Source: Bacteroidota bacterium (lineage in GTDB: Bacteria; Bacteroidota; Bacteroidia; Chitinophagales; UBA10324). From it: DNA of 49,407 bases. This document shows positions 34,437-43,369 of this stretch, piece by piece (positions within the stretch are counted from its first letter, which is position 1; every line of letters starts with the position of its first letter). The stretch lies in contig JAFDYS010000002.1 of the NCBI GenBank assembly GCA_018267315.1, positions 1-49,407 of the forward strand. Reading direction: 5' to 3'. Made by a program: the position numbers and the translations under genes. The notes beneath the pieces are model-generated. The model saw only the letters and a program-made list of their open reading frames with translations, had not been told where the DNA came from and did not search any database.

Positions 34437-34444
34437 CAAAAATA
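34437..34444 (-). promoter_or_regulatory. -7 box abutting the mqnC start
   Basis: TATTTTTG on the minus strand, five bases before the mqnC ATG at 34431. If used, the transcript would be leaderless or nearly so. Confidence 0.4.
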
Positions 34445-34493
34445 CGACTGCGGCTTGAGCACATGTTATCATATTGCCGTTCTTTGCATCCGC

Positions 34494-35732
34494 ATGATTC
34501 AGTTTGTAAAACATCAACTCTCCAACGGCCTGCGCGTGATTGTGCATGAAGACAACTCCACGCCGCTCGCAGCTGTGAACCTTTTGTACGATGTGGGCTC
34601 GCGTGATGAATCGCCCGATCAAACCGGTTTCGCTCATTTGTTCGAGCACCTCATGTTCGGCGGATCGAAAAACATTGAAGTGTTTGATGTGCCGCTGCAG
34701 ATGGCCGGGGGAGAAAACAATGCCTTCACTTCCACCGATATTACCAACTACTACGAAACACTTCCTTCTCAAAATCTTGAAACCGCTTTCTGGCTCGAGA
34801 GCGACCGCATGAATGAGTTGGCCTTCAGCGAGCAATCACTGGAAGTGCAGCGCAAGGTGGTGGTGGAAGAATTCAAGGAGCATTACATTAATCAGCCCTA
34901 TGGCGATGTGTGGCACAAGCTCCGCGAACTGGCTTATACCACACATCCCTACCGCTGGCCTACCATCGGCATCAAGCCCGAACACATCGAGCAGGCGCAG
35001 CTTGATGATGTGAGGAATTTTTTCTTCAGCCATTATCGTCCCAACCATGCTATACTCGTAGTGTCCGGAAATGTGAAAGCCGATGAAGTGTTTCACCTGG
35101 CGGAAGAATATTTCGGCGACATTCCCGCCGGCGTGAACGGACAGAGGCGCCTGCCTGCCGAGCCGCTTCAAACCGAAGCACGCACCTCGACTGTATATGC
35201 CGATGTGCCGCTCAACGCCATTTACAAAGCGTGGCACTTTCCGGCGCGCACCGAATCGTCATACTATGCATCCGATCTCATCTCCGATATTCTTTCGGGT
35301 GGAAAATCAGGACGGCTTTATCAGTCACTGGTGAAGGAACAGAAACTTTTTTCAGAGATCAATTGCTACCAGACCGGCTCCCTGGATCCCGGGTTATTGG
35401 TAGTGGAAGGAAAGTTGCTCCCGGGCATTGCCATGGAACCGGCAGAACAGGCCATTGAAAAAGAACTGGAAAAAATAAAATCTCAGCAAGTGGAGGAGCA
35501 TGAACTGAACAAGGTGAAGAACCGCATTGAGTCGCAGATGACTTTTTCCGAAGCGGAAATCCTGAATAAGGCGATGAATCTTGCTTTCGCCGAATTGCTG
35601 GGCGATGCATCGCTCATAAACCGGGAGATAACAAAGTACCTCGCTGTAACGGCTGATGAGGTAAAGGAGCAAGCGATCAGGATTCTGAAGCCCACCAATT
35701 GCTCTACGCTCTATTACCTTGCAAGTCACTGA
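34494..35732 (+). CDS. M16 family zinc peptidase
   Basis: 412 residues from the ATG at 34494 (MIQFVKHQLSNG); an upstream start at 34455 would overlap the mqnC promoter region. The inverted zinc motif HLFEH lies at residues 48-52, with a third ligand Glu likely at ~125 in VVVEEFKEHY. Two M16 halves are seen (catalytic ~5-205 and C-terminal ~210-410). There is no signal peptide, so it is cytoplasmic, unlike many Bacteroidota M16 peptidases. M16 enzymes often occur as an active/inactive pair; no second M16 gene is adjacent. It is divergent from mqnC. Confidence 0.93.
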   Translation: MIQFVKHQLSNGLRVIVHEDNSTPLAAVNLLYDVGSRDESPDQTGFAHLFEHLMFGGSKNIEVFDVPLQMAGGENNAFTSTDITNYYETLPSQNLETAFWLESDRMNELAFSEQSLEVQRKVVVEEFKEHYINQPYGDVWHKLRELAYTTHPYRWPTIGIKPEHIEQAQLDDVRNFFFSHYRPNHAILVVSGNVKADEVFHLAEEYFGDIPAGVNGQRRLPAEPLQTEARTSTVYADVPLNAIYKAWHFPARTESSYYASDLISDILSGGKSGRLYQSLVKEQKLFSEINCYQTGSLDPGLLVVEGKLLPGIAMEPAEQAIEKELEKIKSQQVEEHELNKVKNRIESQMTFSEAEILNKAMNLAFAELLGDASLINREITKYLAVTADEVKEQAIRILKPTNCSTLYYLASH

Positions 35733-35914
35733 CCGCCGGGTTAATCCACAACATGTATTTAACCGAATACCTGCTGAAGCCCGCCTGATCTTCAAGCCGG
35801 GCTTACCCCCATTCCTGTTCAGCGCCTATAATTACTCCTTCGGAAAGGTTGTTGTAACAGGCCTCCTGAATGCCCCGTTCATTTGCTTCGTCAAACAGAT
35901 TTTGATTCAAACAA

Positions 35915-38900
35915 ATGAAACGACTATTTACCCCCACGCTTATTCTCCTCATTTTTTTCAATGCGGCTTATTCTCAGGTTACTCCATTGTGGACGAATGC
36001 TCAAACCGGAACAGGTGACAACTCTGACCGGTACAATGCCATTGTGATGAATACCACAGGTGACCTGTACCTCGGCGGTTACACCTTTAATGACGGGCAT
36101 GATAAGGATTACCTGCTGGTAAAAATGAACAGCAGCGGTGATACGCTCTGGACCCGACAATACAACGGAGCAGACAACGGAACAGACAAAATACTCTTTA
36201 TGGGTATTGACGGAAGCGGCAACATATACGTGACCGGTACCACGGATGGGGGCGGCATCAATCAAAACGACATTCTAACACAGAAATATGATGACTCCGG
36301 AACGTTGCTATGGACGCAGATCTACAACAACACCAACGCCAATCAGGACGACGACCCACTGGGAATGTCTGTTGACAACAGCGGTAACATCTTCATTACC
36401 GGAAGCACCGATGCTGATTCCACGGTGAATCAGAATGATGACATGCTCACCTTGTGCTATTCATCTTCCGGAACATTGCTGTGGTCTGCGCAGGTGAACG
36501 GACTCGGCAACGGAACGGACCGCGGCAGTTGCGTGATCTCCGATAATGCCGGCGGATGCGCAGTAACGGGCAGAACATTCAGCGGAAACGATGACGATGT
36601 CATCACCATTAAATACAGCAGTACCGGAACGGAAACCTGGCGCAAAGTCTATGACCGCGGATTCGGAAATGACCGGGGCGAAAGCACCACTACCGACGGC
36701 AGCGGAAACATCTATGTGGCCGGCCGCGCTCAAAATGCGAATGACTACGATGCCATGACCATCAAATACAACTCATCCGGCGTGGCCCAGTGGACCAAGT
36801 TCTACAACAACGTGGACAATGATTATGGCAAGAAGGTTTTTGTGGATGCTTCAGGCAATGTGTATGTGGCCGGACAAACGGATGTGAACAGTTCAGGTGG
36901 AAACACGGATTATGACTACGTCACCATCAAATACAACTCGTCCGGAGCGCAGCAGTGGGCAAAGACATTCGGCAATGCGGCGCAAAACGATGAAGACCCC
37001 GGTGCTCTTTTCGCAGACGGGTCGGGAAATGTTTATGTAACGGGAAAGAGTGACGTAAATGCACTGGCTGCTGTAACCGCCGACAATTACTTAACGGTGA
37101 AATACAATTCAAGCGGCACACTGCAATGGTCCGTTTACCTTGATGGCTCAGCCACAAACAGCGATGATATAGCCGAAGGTTTTGTTTATGACGGAAGCAC
37201 TTACCTCTATGTGGTAGGCGGATCTGAAAACACGACTACTCAGGAAGACGGCACCGTGGTGAAGTATGCCGTTTCCAACGGCGCGGCATCGTGGACCAAA
37301 AGCTACAACGGAAAAGGAGATTTCTCCGATAAAGTGCAGGCCATCATCAGTGACGCAAAAAAGAATGTGTATGTCACAGGTTACGTTTTCAATTACAAAC
37401 AGCGCAAAGATCTTTTCCTCGCCAAGCTTAATTCCTCCGGTGCAACCACCTGGTTCAGGACGTACGATTTTTCACAGCAGGATGATGAAGGCAAAGCCAT
37501 TACCCTCGACACCAGCGGCAATATTTACGTGGCGGGAAACAGCATCGGCAACGGCACAAGTGATGATTATGTAACGCTCAAGTTCGACTCATCGGGTAAC
37601 CTGTTGTGGTCAGCCCGCTATGATTTTACGGGCGAAGCGGATGTGGCCACCGGCATCGCCGTGAATCCGTCAAACGGATTGGTGTTTGTAACGGGTTACA
37701 GTGATCAGAATGTTTCATCCAAGATCACTAACTATGATATTGCCACCGTTAAGTACTCTTCCACCGGATCACAACTTACCGCCGCCCGCTACAACGGAAG
37801 CGGTAATGGCATTGACCGCGCTGTGGATATTGCCATCAACCCGTCCGTGCTTTCGGGCGGATTGTACACCATCGTCACCGGCAAAACCTGGAATGGCTCT
37901 AACTATGATATCGTTACATTGAAATACAATAACGGACTGGTGCAGCAATGGGCCACTATTTATGCAGGCACTGCCGGAAAAGATGATGAGGCACGCGATC
38001 TCGTATTTGACAAAGCGGCCGGTGAAATCTACATTACCGGTAACACCGGCGGCGCCACCGACAAAGACAATATCATTGCATTGAAATACAATTCCAGCGG
38101 CGTGCAACAGTGGGCCAGCACGTTCAATGGCAGCGGTAATTACAATGATGTCGGCTACGGCATCATGCAAAATGCCATCGGCGTATATGTAACCGGAAGA
38201 ACGGCGGCTTCCGCTTCGGGAGATACTGCCAACCTCATCACACTCAAGTACGATAAAGCCACCGGTTCACAAATCTGGAGCACCATTTACAACGGAACCG
38301 GCAATGGACTTGACCGGGGTAATGCTTTGGGCACGGATCAGTTCGGAAATGTTTATGCGTGCGGTGAAAGTGCCGGCAGCAGTTCAGGCGCTGATTTTAT
38401 CACTATTGGCTACGATGCTTCCGGAAGAATACGCTGGACCGGCCGCTACAATGGCGCCGGCGGACTGGATGATGTGGCTCGCGTAGCTGTTGTTGACGCA
38501 TCGGGTTATGTTTATGCCGCAGGATTTGCCGCAGGCAGCAGCATCAATTCGGCCGATGGGGTCACCATTAAATATTGCCCGCCGCCACCTATGAATGCAG
38601 GGGCTGATGTAACGATCTGCAAAGGATCGTCTGTTACACTTAATGCATCGGGTTCCACAAGCTATAGCTGGTCACCTGCTGCCGGGTTGAATAATACCTC
38701 CATCTCCAACCCCATTGCCAATCCTACAGCCACCACATCCTACATCGTTACCGGCGACAACGGATTGGGATGCACCGGAAAAGACACGGTGAAAGTCATT
38801 GTGAATTCAGTACCTCAGGCCACCATCACAGCTGACGGGCCGCTGCAGTTTTGCCTTGGTGACAGCGTGATCTTCACAGCCAATTCGTGCGCGTGTACCT

Positions 38901-39316
38901 ACCAATGGGTGAAGGGATCAACCAACATCGCTGGTGCCACCAATCTTTCATACACCGCCAAAACCGCGGGCAACTACAAAGTGGTAGTTACGAACACAAA
39001 GAATTGTTCCAGGTCTTCAACGGCCAAAAAGGTGCAGATTGTCTGCAAGTCGGATGAATCGCTCTCCGCCATTTCAGAATTCACGATCGCCGTTTCACCC
39101 AATCCCACTGCTTCCGAGTTCAATCTGGAATGGAGCGGCACCAATGAAAAGGTATCGGTAGTGGTGCTCGACCTGGTGGGAGCCAGAGTATTTCAGTCAG
39201 AAAGTGCGGACAACAATCAGTTAAAATTCGGAAAGGATTTGCCCGACGGCGTGTATCTCATTAAGGTGAGCCGCGGCAGTGATGTGCGAATGATGAAAGT
39301 GATCAAATCAAAATAA
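35915..39316 (+). CDS. Giant SBBP-repeat propeller protein with Ig-like domains, T9SS-anchored (D1)
   Basis: 1133 residues. Signal peptide ~1-20. Residues ~22-887 are sixteen blades of the SBBP class, each built on GSGNIYVTG followed by NDDYxTIKYNSSG and W. Blades 9-16 repeat the features of blades 1-8 in the same order, so the protein is two 8-blade propellers. Two Ig/PKD-like domains follow (~888-970 and ~971-1045, with paired cysteines), then a T9SS domain (~1056-1133, VSPNPTASEF). It should be large and cell-surface exposed; adhesion or scaffold function is inferred. D2 follows. Confidence 0.9.
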   Translation: MKRLFTPTLILLIFFNAAYSQVTPLWTNAQTGTGDNSDRYNAIVMNTTGDLYLGGYTFNDGHDKDYLLVKMNSSGDTLWTRQYNGADNGTDKILFMGIDGSGNIYVTGTTDGGGINQNDILTQKYDDSGTLLWTQIYNNTNANQDDDPLGMSVDNSGNIFITGSTDADSTVNQNDDMLTLCYSSSGTLLWSAQVNGLGNGTDRGSCVISDNAGGCAVTGRTFSGNDDDVITIKYSSTGTETWRKVYDRGFGNDRGESTTTDGSGNIYVAGRAQNANDYDAMTIKYNSSGVAQWTKFYNNVDNDYGKKVFVDASGNVYVAGQTDVNSSGGNTDYDYVTIKYNSSGAQQWAKTFGNAAQNDEDPGALFADGSGNVYVTGKSDVNALAAVTADNYLTVKYNSSGTLQWSVYLDGSATNSDDIAEGFVYDGSTYLYVVGGSENTTTQEDGTVVKYAVSNGAASWTKSYNGKGDFSDKVQAIISDAKKNVYVTGYVFNYKQRKDLFLAKLNSSGATTWFRTYDFSQQDDEGKAITLDTSGNIYVAGNSIGNGTSDDYVTLKFDSSGNLLWSARYDFTGEADVATGIAVNPSNGLVFVTGYSDQNVSSKITNYDIATVKYSSTGSQLTAARYNGSGNGIDRAVDIAINPSVLSGGLYTIVTGKTWNGSNYDIVTLKYNNGLVQQWATIYAGTAGKDDEARDLVFDKAAGEIYITGNTGGATDKDNIIALKYNSSGVQQWASTFNGSGNYNDVGYGIMQNAIGVYVTGRTAASASGDTANLITLKYDKATGSQIWSTIYNGTGNGLDRGNALGTDQFGNVYACGESAGSSSGADFITIGYDASGRIRWTGRYNGAGGLDDVARVAVVDASGYVYAAGFAAGSSINSADGVTIKYCPPPPMNAGADVTICKGSSVTLNASGSTSYSWSPAAGLNNTSISNPIANPTATTSYIVTGDNGLGCTGKDTVKVIVNSVPQATITADGPLQFCLGDSVIFTANSCACTYQWVKGSTNIAGATNLSYTAKTAGNYKVVVTNTKNCSRSSTAKKVQIVCKSDESLSAISEFTIAVSPNPTASEFNLEWSGTNEKVSVVVLDLVGARVFQSESADNNQLKFGKDLPDGVYLIKVSRGSDVRMMKVIKSK

Positions 39317-39351
39317 AAAACACCACTCCCTTGTCTGCTAAAATGCCGGGA

Positions 39352-42291
39352 ATGAAAAAATTTGTTCAGCGATTATCGAAAGAAGCGGGGGTAACCTATC
39401 TGCAGTTGGTTGTGTTCATGGCTATGACCAACATGGCTATGTCGCAGCCGACTGCAGCATGGGTGTTTACGTACAATGGAGAAGGAGATTACAGCGACCG
39501 CTACACCTGCATCACCGGTGATGCGTCAGGCAATATTTACGTAGCCGGATCCACGGTGAACATCGGCACTGACCGCGATTTCCTGGTTCAGAAACTCGAT
39601 GCCAGCGGCAATGAAATCTGGAGGCAGGAATACAATGCAGCCGGCAACGGACCCGATGAAGTGACTGCCATCGTGGTTGACGGATCTTCCAACGTCTATG
39701 TCACCGGTTTCGGAAAAAGCGAGGATGCCGGCAACGACTACCTCACCATCAAAATGAATGGCGACGGTAACATCCTCTGGGCGCAAGTGTACAACTACGA
39801 TGCAGCCAACCAATACGATCAGCCGAATTCGATGGCGCTTGACGGAAACGGAAACGTAATTGTGACCGGGCAAAGCGACCAGGATGAAACGGCCAGCAAC
39901 AACGATGATTACCTCACGGTGAAATATTCCAACGACGGTGCCATTCAGTGGACGGCGCGTTACAACGGCGTGGGTAACGGCATTGACCGTGCTGTTAAGG
40001 TGGTAACCGATGCCAGTAATAATATTTATGTGACGGGAAGAAGTTTCAACGGCGACGATGATGACTATGCCACCATCAAGTACGATGCTAACGGCGTGCA
40101 GCAATGGCTCAAACTCGGCGATCGCACCCACAACGACCGCGCACAGGCCATGGTGATTGACGGCAGCGCCAACATCTATGTAACCGGCCGCAGCAGCAAC
40201 GGAACCAACAATGATTTCTACACCATCAAATACAATTCTTCGGGAACCCAGTCGTGGGCAAAAGTTTATGATTACGTGGATGATGACCAGGCCACGGCAC
40301 TCTTTGTTGATGGAAACGGAAATGTGTTTGTGACCGGCCAAAGTGACGGCGATGCCACACCGTTTACCAACTATAATATCCGCACGGTTAAATACAATTC
40401 TTCCGGAGTGCAGCAATGGTCAATTGCTTATGATGGTGTGGCCGGCAATGATGACCTCCCCGTGGCCGTTTCGGTGAATGCAGGAAATGTGTATGTCACC
40501 GGTTATTCCGATGCCGATGCCACACCGGTTATTTCCAACGACATCGTCACAATCAAATATTCATCCGGTGGCACGCAAACCTGGGCACAGGTGTTCAGCG
40601 GTGCCGGTGGCAATGATGATGTATCCAATGCGATGATGCTGGATGCTTCAGCCCATGTTTTTGTGGCAGGATATGAATCAGACAGTCACAGTCAGCGCAA
40701 TGCTCTGCTCATTGATTACGATACTGACGGTAATCAGCAATTCACCGCATCCTACAATGGTGTGGGTGATAACTCCGATAATATCCGGCAGATCGTTTCT
40801 GACAGCCAGGGAAATCTTTACGTGGCCGGATACGCCGTGCAGCGTGGGCAAAACCGTGATTTCTTTTCCATTAAACTCACAGCACAGGGTGATACGCTTT
40901 GGACCAATTACATCAACGGGTCATCACCCGATGCGGAAGATGAAGCGATTGCCTGTGAGGTTTATCCCGGCGATTACCTGATCACTGCCGGCTTCACCAA
41001 AAACAGCGGCACCTCCGGAGACTTTACCATAGAGCGCATTGATGCCGGCACGGGGGACAGTGTGTGGACGCGCTATTACGATTCGCCTACTCATGAAAAT
41101 GACAAGGCCTATGACATGCACACCGATGCCGCCGGAAATATTTATGTGACCGGAAGAACGGACAGCGATCCCAGCATCAACTCCAACGACGATGCCACTA
41201 CGGTAAAATTTGACGGCGACGGCAATTTGCTGTGGTCACAATCTTATGCCGGCGCAGGCAACGGACCCGACCGCGGCAGCGTTCTCAAAATTTCCGTAGT
41301 CGGAAATATTTATGTGGCAGGAAGAACCTTCAACGGTACAGACAACGACATGCTCCTCATCAAATACAACGCAGCCGGGGTGCAGCAATGGGTAAAAACA
41401 TTCAGCGGCGGCGCCGGAAATGATGTGGTGAATGACATGGTGGTGGACGCCAATGAGAATGCTTACCTCATCGGCAATTCCGCTTCCGCCGGGGATACTT
41501 CAGACCTCCTCATTTTGAAGTACGATGCTGCGGGTTCCCTGCAATGGAACCAGCGGATCAACAATGGCGGCGGTGACTTCGGCGAGCGGGTGGTGCTGGA
41601 CGGAAGCGGAAACGTGATCGCTCTCGGCTATACCGATGCCGATAATTCCGCAGCCATCAATTTCAACACGGTTACCGCCAAGTATGATGCAAGCGGAAGT
41701 GAAAAGTGGATGCAGACCTTTGACGGGACAGCAGGACTGGATGACATTGCTGATGCCATCACCACCGACCAGTTCGGAAACAGTTACGTTGCACTTCATT
41801 CCAATGAAGGCAGCGCATCTGATATCAATTACAATGTGATCATCGTGCGGTATAATGCCGATGGAACCAAGGCATGGCAGGTAAGTTATGCCGGACCCTC
41901 TGACACGCTTGATGTAATCAACACGTTGCTGCTTGATAACAATGATCTCCTGGTAGCCGGAAGCACCTGGATCAACGGCGATCAGCGTGATATGCTTGTG
42001 ATCCGGTACGGGAATGTGACGGGTGTAAATGAGATATCCTCCCCGGATGATATCGTGAGCGTCTATCCCAATCCCGTGGCAGCTGAGCTGACCGTCCGCA
42101 CGGTATCGGCAGGAGAAAAAATCATTCAGCTTTTTGACGCGGAAGGAAAGCAGGTATATGCATCTTCCTTCAACGGAAATGAATTTCACCTATCCCTTAA
42201 CAAACAGCTATTCATGCCGGGACTCTATCTGTGCCGGATTGTTTCAAACCATAACATCATTAGCAACACCAAAATATTCTACCAACCTTAA
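39352..42291 (+). CDS. Giant SBBP-repeat propeller protein, T9SS-anchored (D2)
   Basis: 979 residues from the ATG at 39352 (MKKFVQRLSK); an ATG at 39343 and a TTG at 39331 are in frame. It is a paralogue of D1, with a signal peptide, then sixteen SBBP blades in two sets of eight with the same blade-specific features (SD-type blade first in each half, a GNG-x-DR blade fourth). Unlike D1 there are no Ig-like domains between the propellers and the T9SS domain (~901-979, VYPNPVAAEL). It starts 35 bp after D1, and the P-loop gene begins 13 bp later, so the three may form one transcript. Confidence 0.9.
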   Translation: MKKFVQRLSKEAGVTYLQLVVFMAMTNMAMSQPTAAWVFTYNGEGDYSDRYTCITGDASGNIYVAGSTVNIGTDRDFLVQKLDASGNEIWRQEYNAAGNGPDEVTAIVVDGSSNVYVTGFGKSEDAGNDYLTIKMNGDGNILWAQVYNYDAANQYDQPNSMALDGNGNVIVTGQSDQDETASNNDDYLTVKYSNDGAIQWTARYNGVGNGIDRAVKVVTDASNNIYVTGRSFNGDDDDYATIKYDANGVQQWLKLGDRTHNDRAQAMVIDGSANIYVTGRSSNGTNNDFYTIKYNSSGTQSWAKVYDYVDDDQATALFVDGNGNVFVTGQSDGDATPFTNYNIRTVKYNSSGVQQWSIAYDGVAGNDDLPVAVSVNAGNVYVTGYSDADATPVISNDIVTIKYSSGGTQTWAQVFSGAGGNDDVSNAMMLDASAHVFVAGYESDSHSQRNALLIDYDTDGNQQFTASYNGVGDNSDNIRQIVSDSQGNLYVAGYAVQRGQNRDFFSIKLTAQGDTLWTNYINGSSPDAEDEAIACEVYPGDYLITAGFTKNSGTSGDFTIERIDAGTGDSVWTRYYDSPTHENDKAYDMHTDAAGNIYVTGRTDSDPSINSNDDATTVKFDGDGNLLWSQSYAGAGNGPDRGSVLKISVVGNIYVAGRTFNGTDNDMLLIKYNAAGVQQWVKTFSGGAGNDVVNDMVVDANENAYLIGNSASAGDTSDLLILKYDAAGSLQWNQRINNGGGDFGERVVLDGSGNVIALGYTDADNSAAINFNTVTAKYDASGSEKWMQTFDGTAGLDDIADAITTDQFGNSYVALHSNEGSASDINYNVIIVRYNADGTKAWQVSYAGPSDTLDVINTLLLDNNDLLVAGSTWINGDQRDMLVIRYGNVTGVNEISSPDDIVSVYPNPVAAELTVRTVSAGEKIIQLFDAEGKQVYASSFNGNEFHLSLNKQLFMPGLYLCRIVSNHNIISNTKIFYQP

Positions 42292-42304
42292 ATGTGACGT
42301 AAAC

Positions 42305-43339
42305 ATGAGACTGAAGAAAACGATTGTTACCAAGGACATTCAGCAGTACACGCTGAAGACGGATATGAATGAGACGTATCACCCTATCGCCGGTGATGTG
42401 GCCGTATTTGAAGTGATCACCCTGGGCCGGCACGAGCAGGTGCAGGGCGAGGACAAGCGCAATGTTGCCATTTTCGAGAAGGATCTCATCATGGCGGCGT
42501 TTGCTGATCGATACGCAACCTCGCAGTTTGAAGGATACGTTCCTACCGAGCCCATGGAGTTGTATGATATCCTCGGCGCAGGAGGAGCCATCGGTATGGT
42601 GAAATCAAAAAACTGGTCGTTGAAGGATGTTGAACCGACCAAGGTCCGGCTCGTTGGCTACTGCACTGATGATACAGGAAAAGTGATCAACACCAAGTGG
42701 TACAAGAAACCGCGGGTGCCTTTCAGCGGGCTGGTGCCAAATAATGCGAAGATTATTCTATCCATCGGTTCCACTATGGACAGCGGTAAAACCACTACCG
42801 CCGGCTGCGTCGCACGCGGGTTGAAGACCACGGGCAAACGGGTGGGTTTTATCAAATTCACGGGAACATGCTTCACCAAGGATAAAGACTTCGTGTACGA
42901 CTGCGGTGCTGACTACACCATTGATTTTTCCGACCTGGGATTTCCTTCCACCTTCATGTGTGAAAAACAGGATCTGCTTGACCTTTACCAAACCCTTTTG
43001 ATGAAAGCCGGCGCAGAAAAACTTGACTACATCGTGATGGAAATTGCCGACGGGTTATTGCAGCGCGAAACGAACTTCCTGCTCAAGTCAAAAGAATTCA
43101 TGTCCACGATTCACTCTGTGGTTTTCAGTTGCGGAGACAGTTTGAGCGCCTTCCACGGCATTGATTTGCTCAGCGATTTCGGAATCTCTCCCGCATTCAT
43201 CAGCGGCCGCTTTACCATGAGTCCGCTGCTCATTGAAGAAGTGAAACTCAGCAGCGGCATGCCGGTGCTTAACATGGATGAGATTATGAGCGGTGCCTAT
43301 AATCACTTGTTAATTTCGCAAAAATTGCGGGCTGCCTGA
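42305..43339 (+). CDS. P-loop NTPase of unknown function (MobB/DUF1611-like)
   Basis: 344 residues from the ATG at 42305 (MRLKKTIVTKDI). The frame stays open upstream into D2, but that part is out-of-frame shadow. A Walker A loop GSTMDSGKTT (~155-164) is followed by KRVGFIKFTGT and a switch-like YIVMEIADG segment, which resembles MobB/dethiobiotin synthase-type P-loop proteins. The first ~150 residues form a separate domain I do not recognise. No signal peptide, so cytoplasmic. It sits directly upstream of an unusual ABC protein, suggesting a shared task. Confidence 0.83.
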   Translation: MRLKKTIVTKDIQQYTLKTDMNETYHPIAGDVAVFEVITLGRHEQVQGEDKRNVAIFEKDLIMAAFADRYATSQFEGYVPTEPMELYDILGAGGAIGMVKSKNWSLKDVEPTKVRLVGYCTDDTGKVINTKWYKKPRVPFSGLVPNNAKIILSIGSTMDSGKTTTAGCVARGLKTTGKRVGFIKFTGTCFTKDKDFVYDCGADYTIDFSDLGFPSTFMCEKQDLLDLYQTLLMKAGAEKLDYIVMEIADGLLQRETNFLLKSKEFMSTIHSVVFSCGDSLSAFHGIDLLSDFGISPAFISGRFTMSPLLIEEVKLSSGMPVLNMDEIMSGAYNHLLISQKLRAA

Positions 43340-43369
43340 CTGATATGATTCATGTGATCATCCGGTCAG

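Noticed and set aside
35777..35805. Terminator after the M16 peptidase gene
   Set aside because: An AAGCCCG/CGGGCTT stem is present but the loop is long and no T run follows.
39526..40416. 296-codon minus-strand open frame inside D2
   Set aside because: Repetitive antisense of the SBBP blades (HVIVVG-like repeats); long only because the repeats have a biased codon pattern.
35915..42291. Regular DNA repeats that could suggest a CRISPR or satellite array
   Set aside because: They are in-frame, diverged protein repeats of ~55 codons with no identical direct repeats or spacers.
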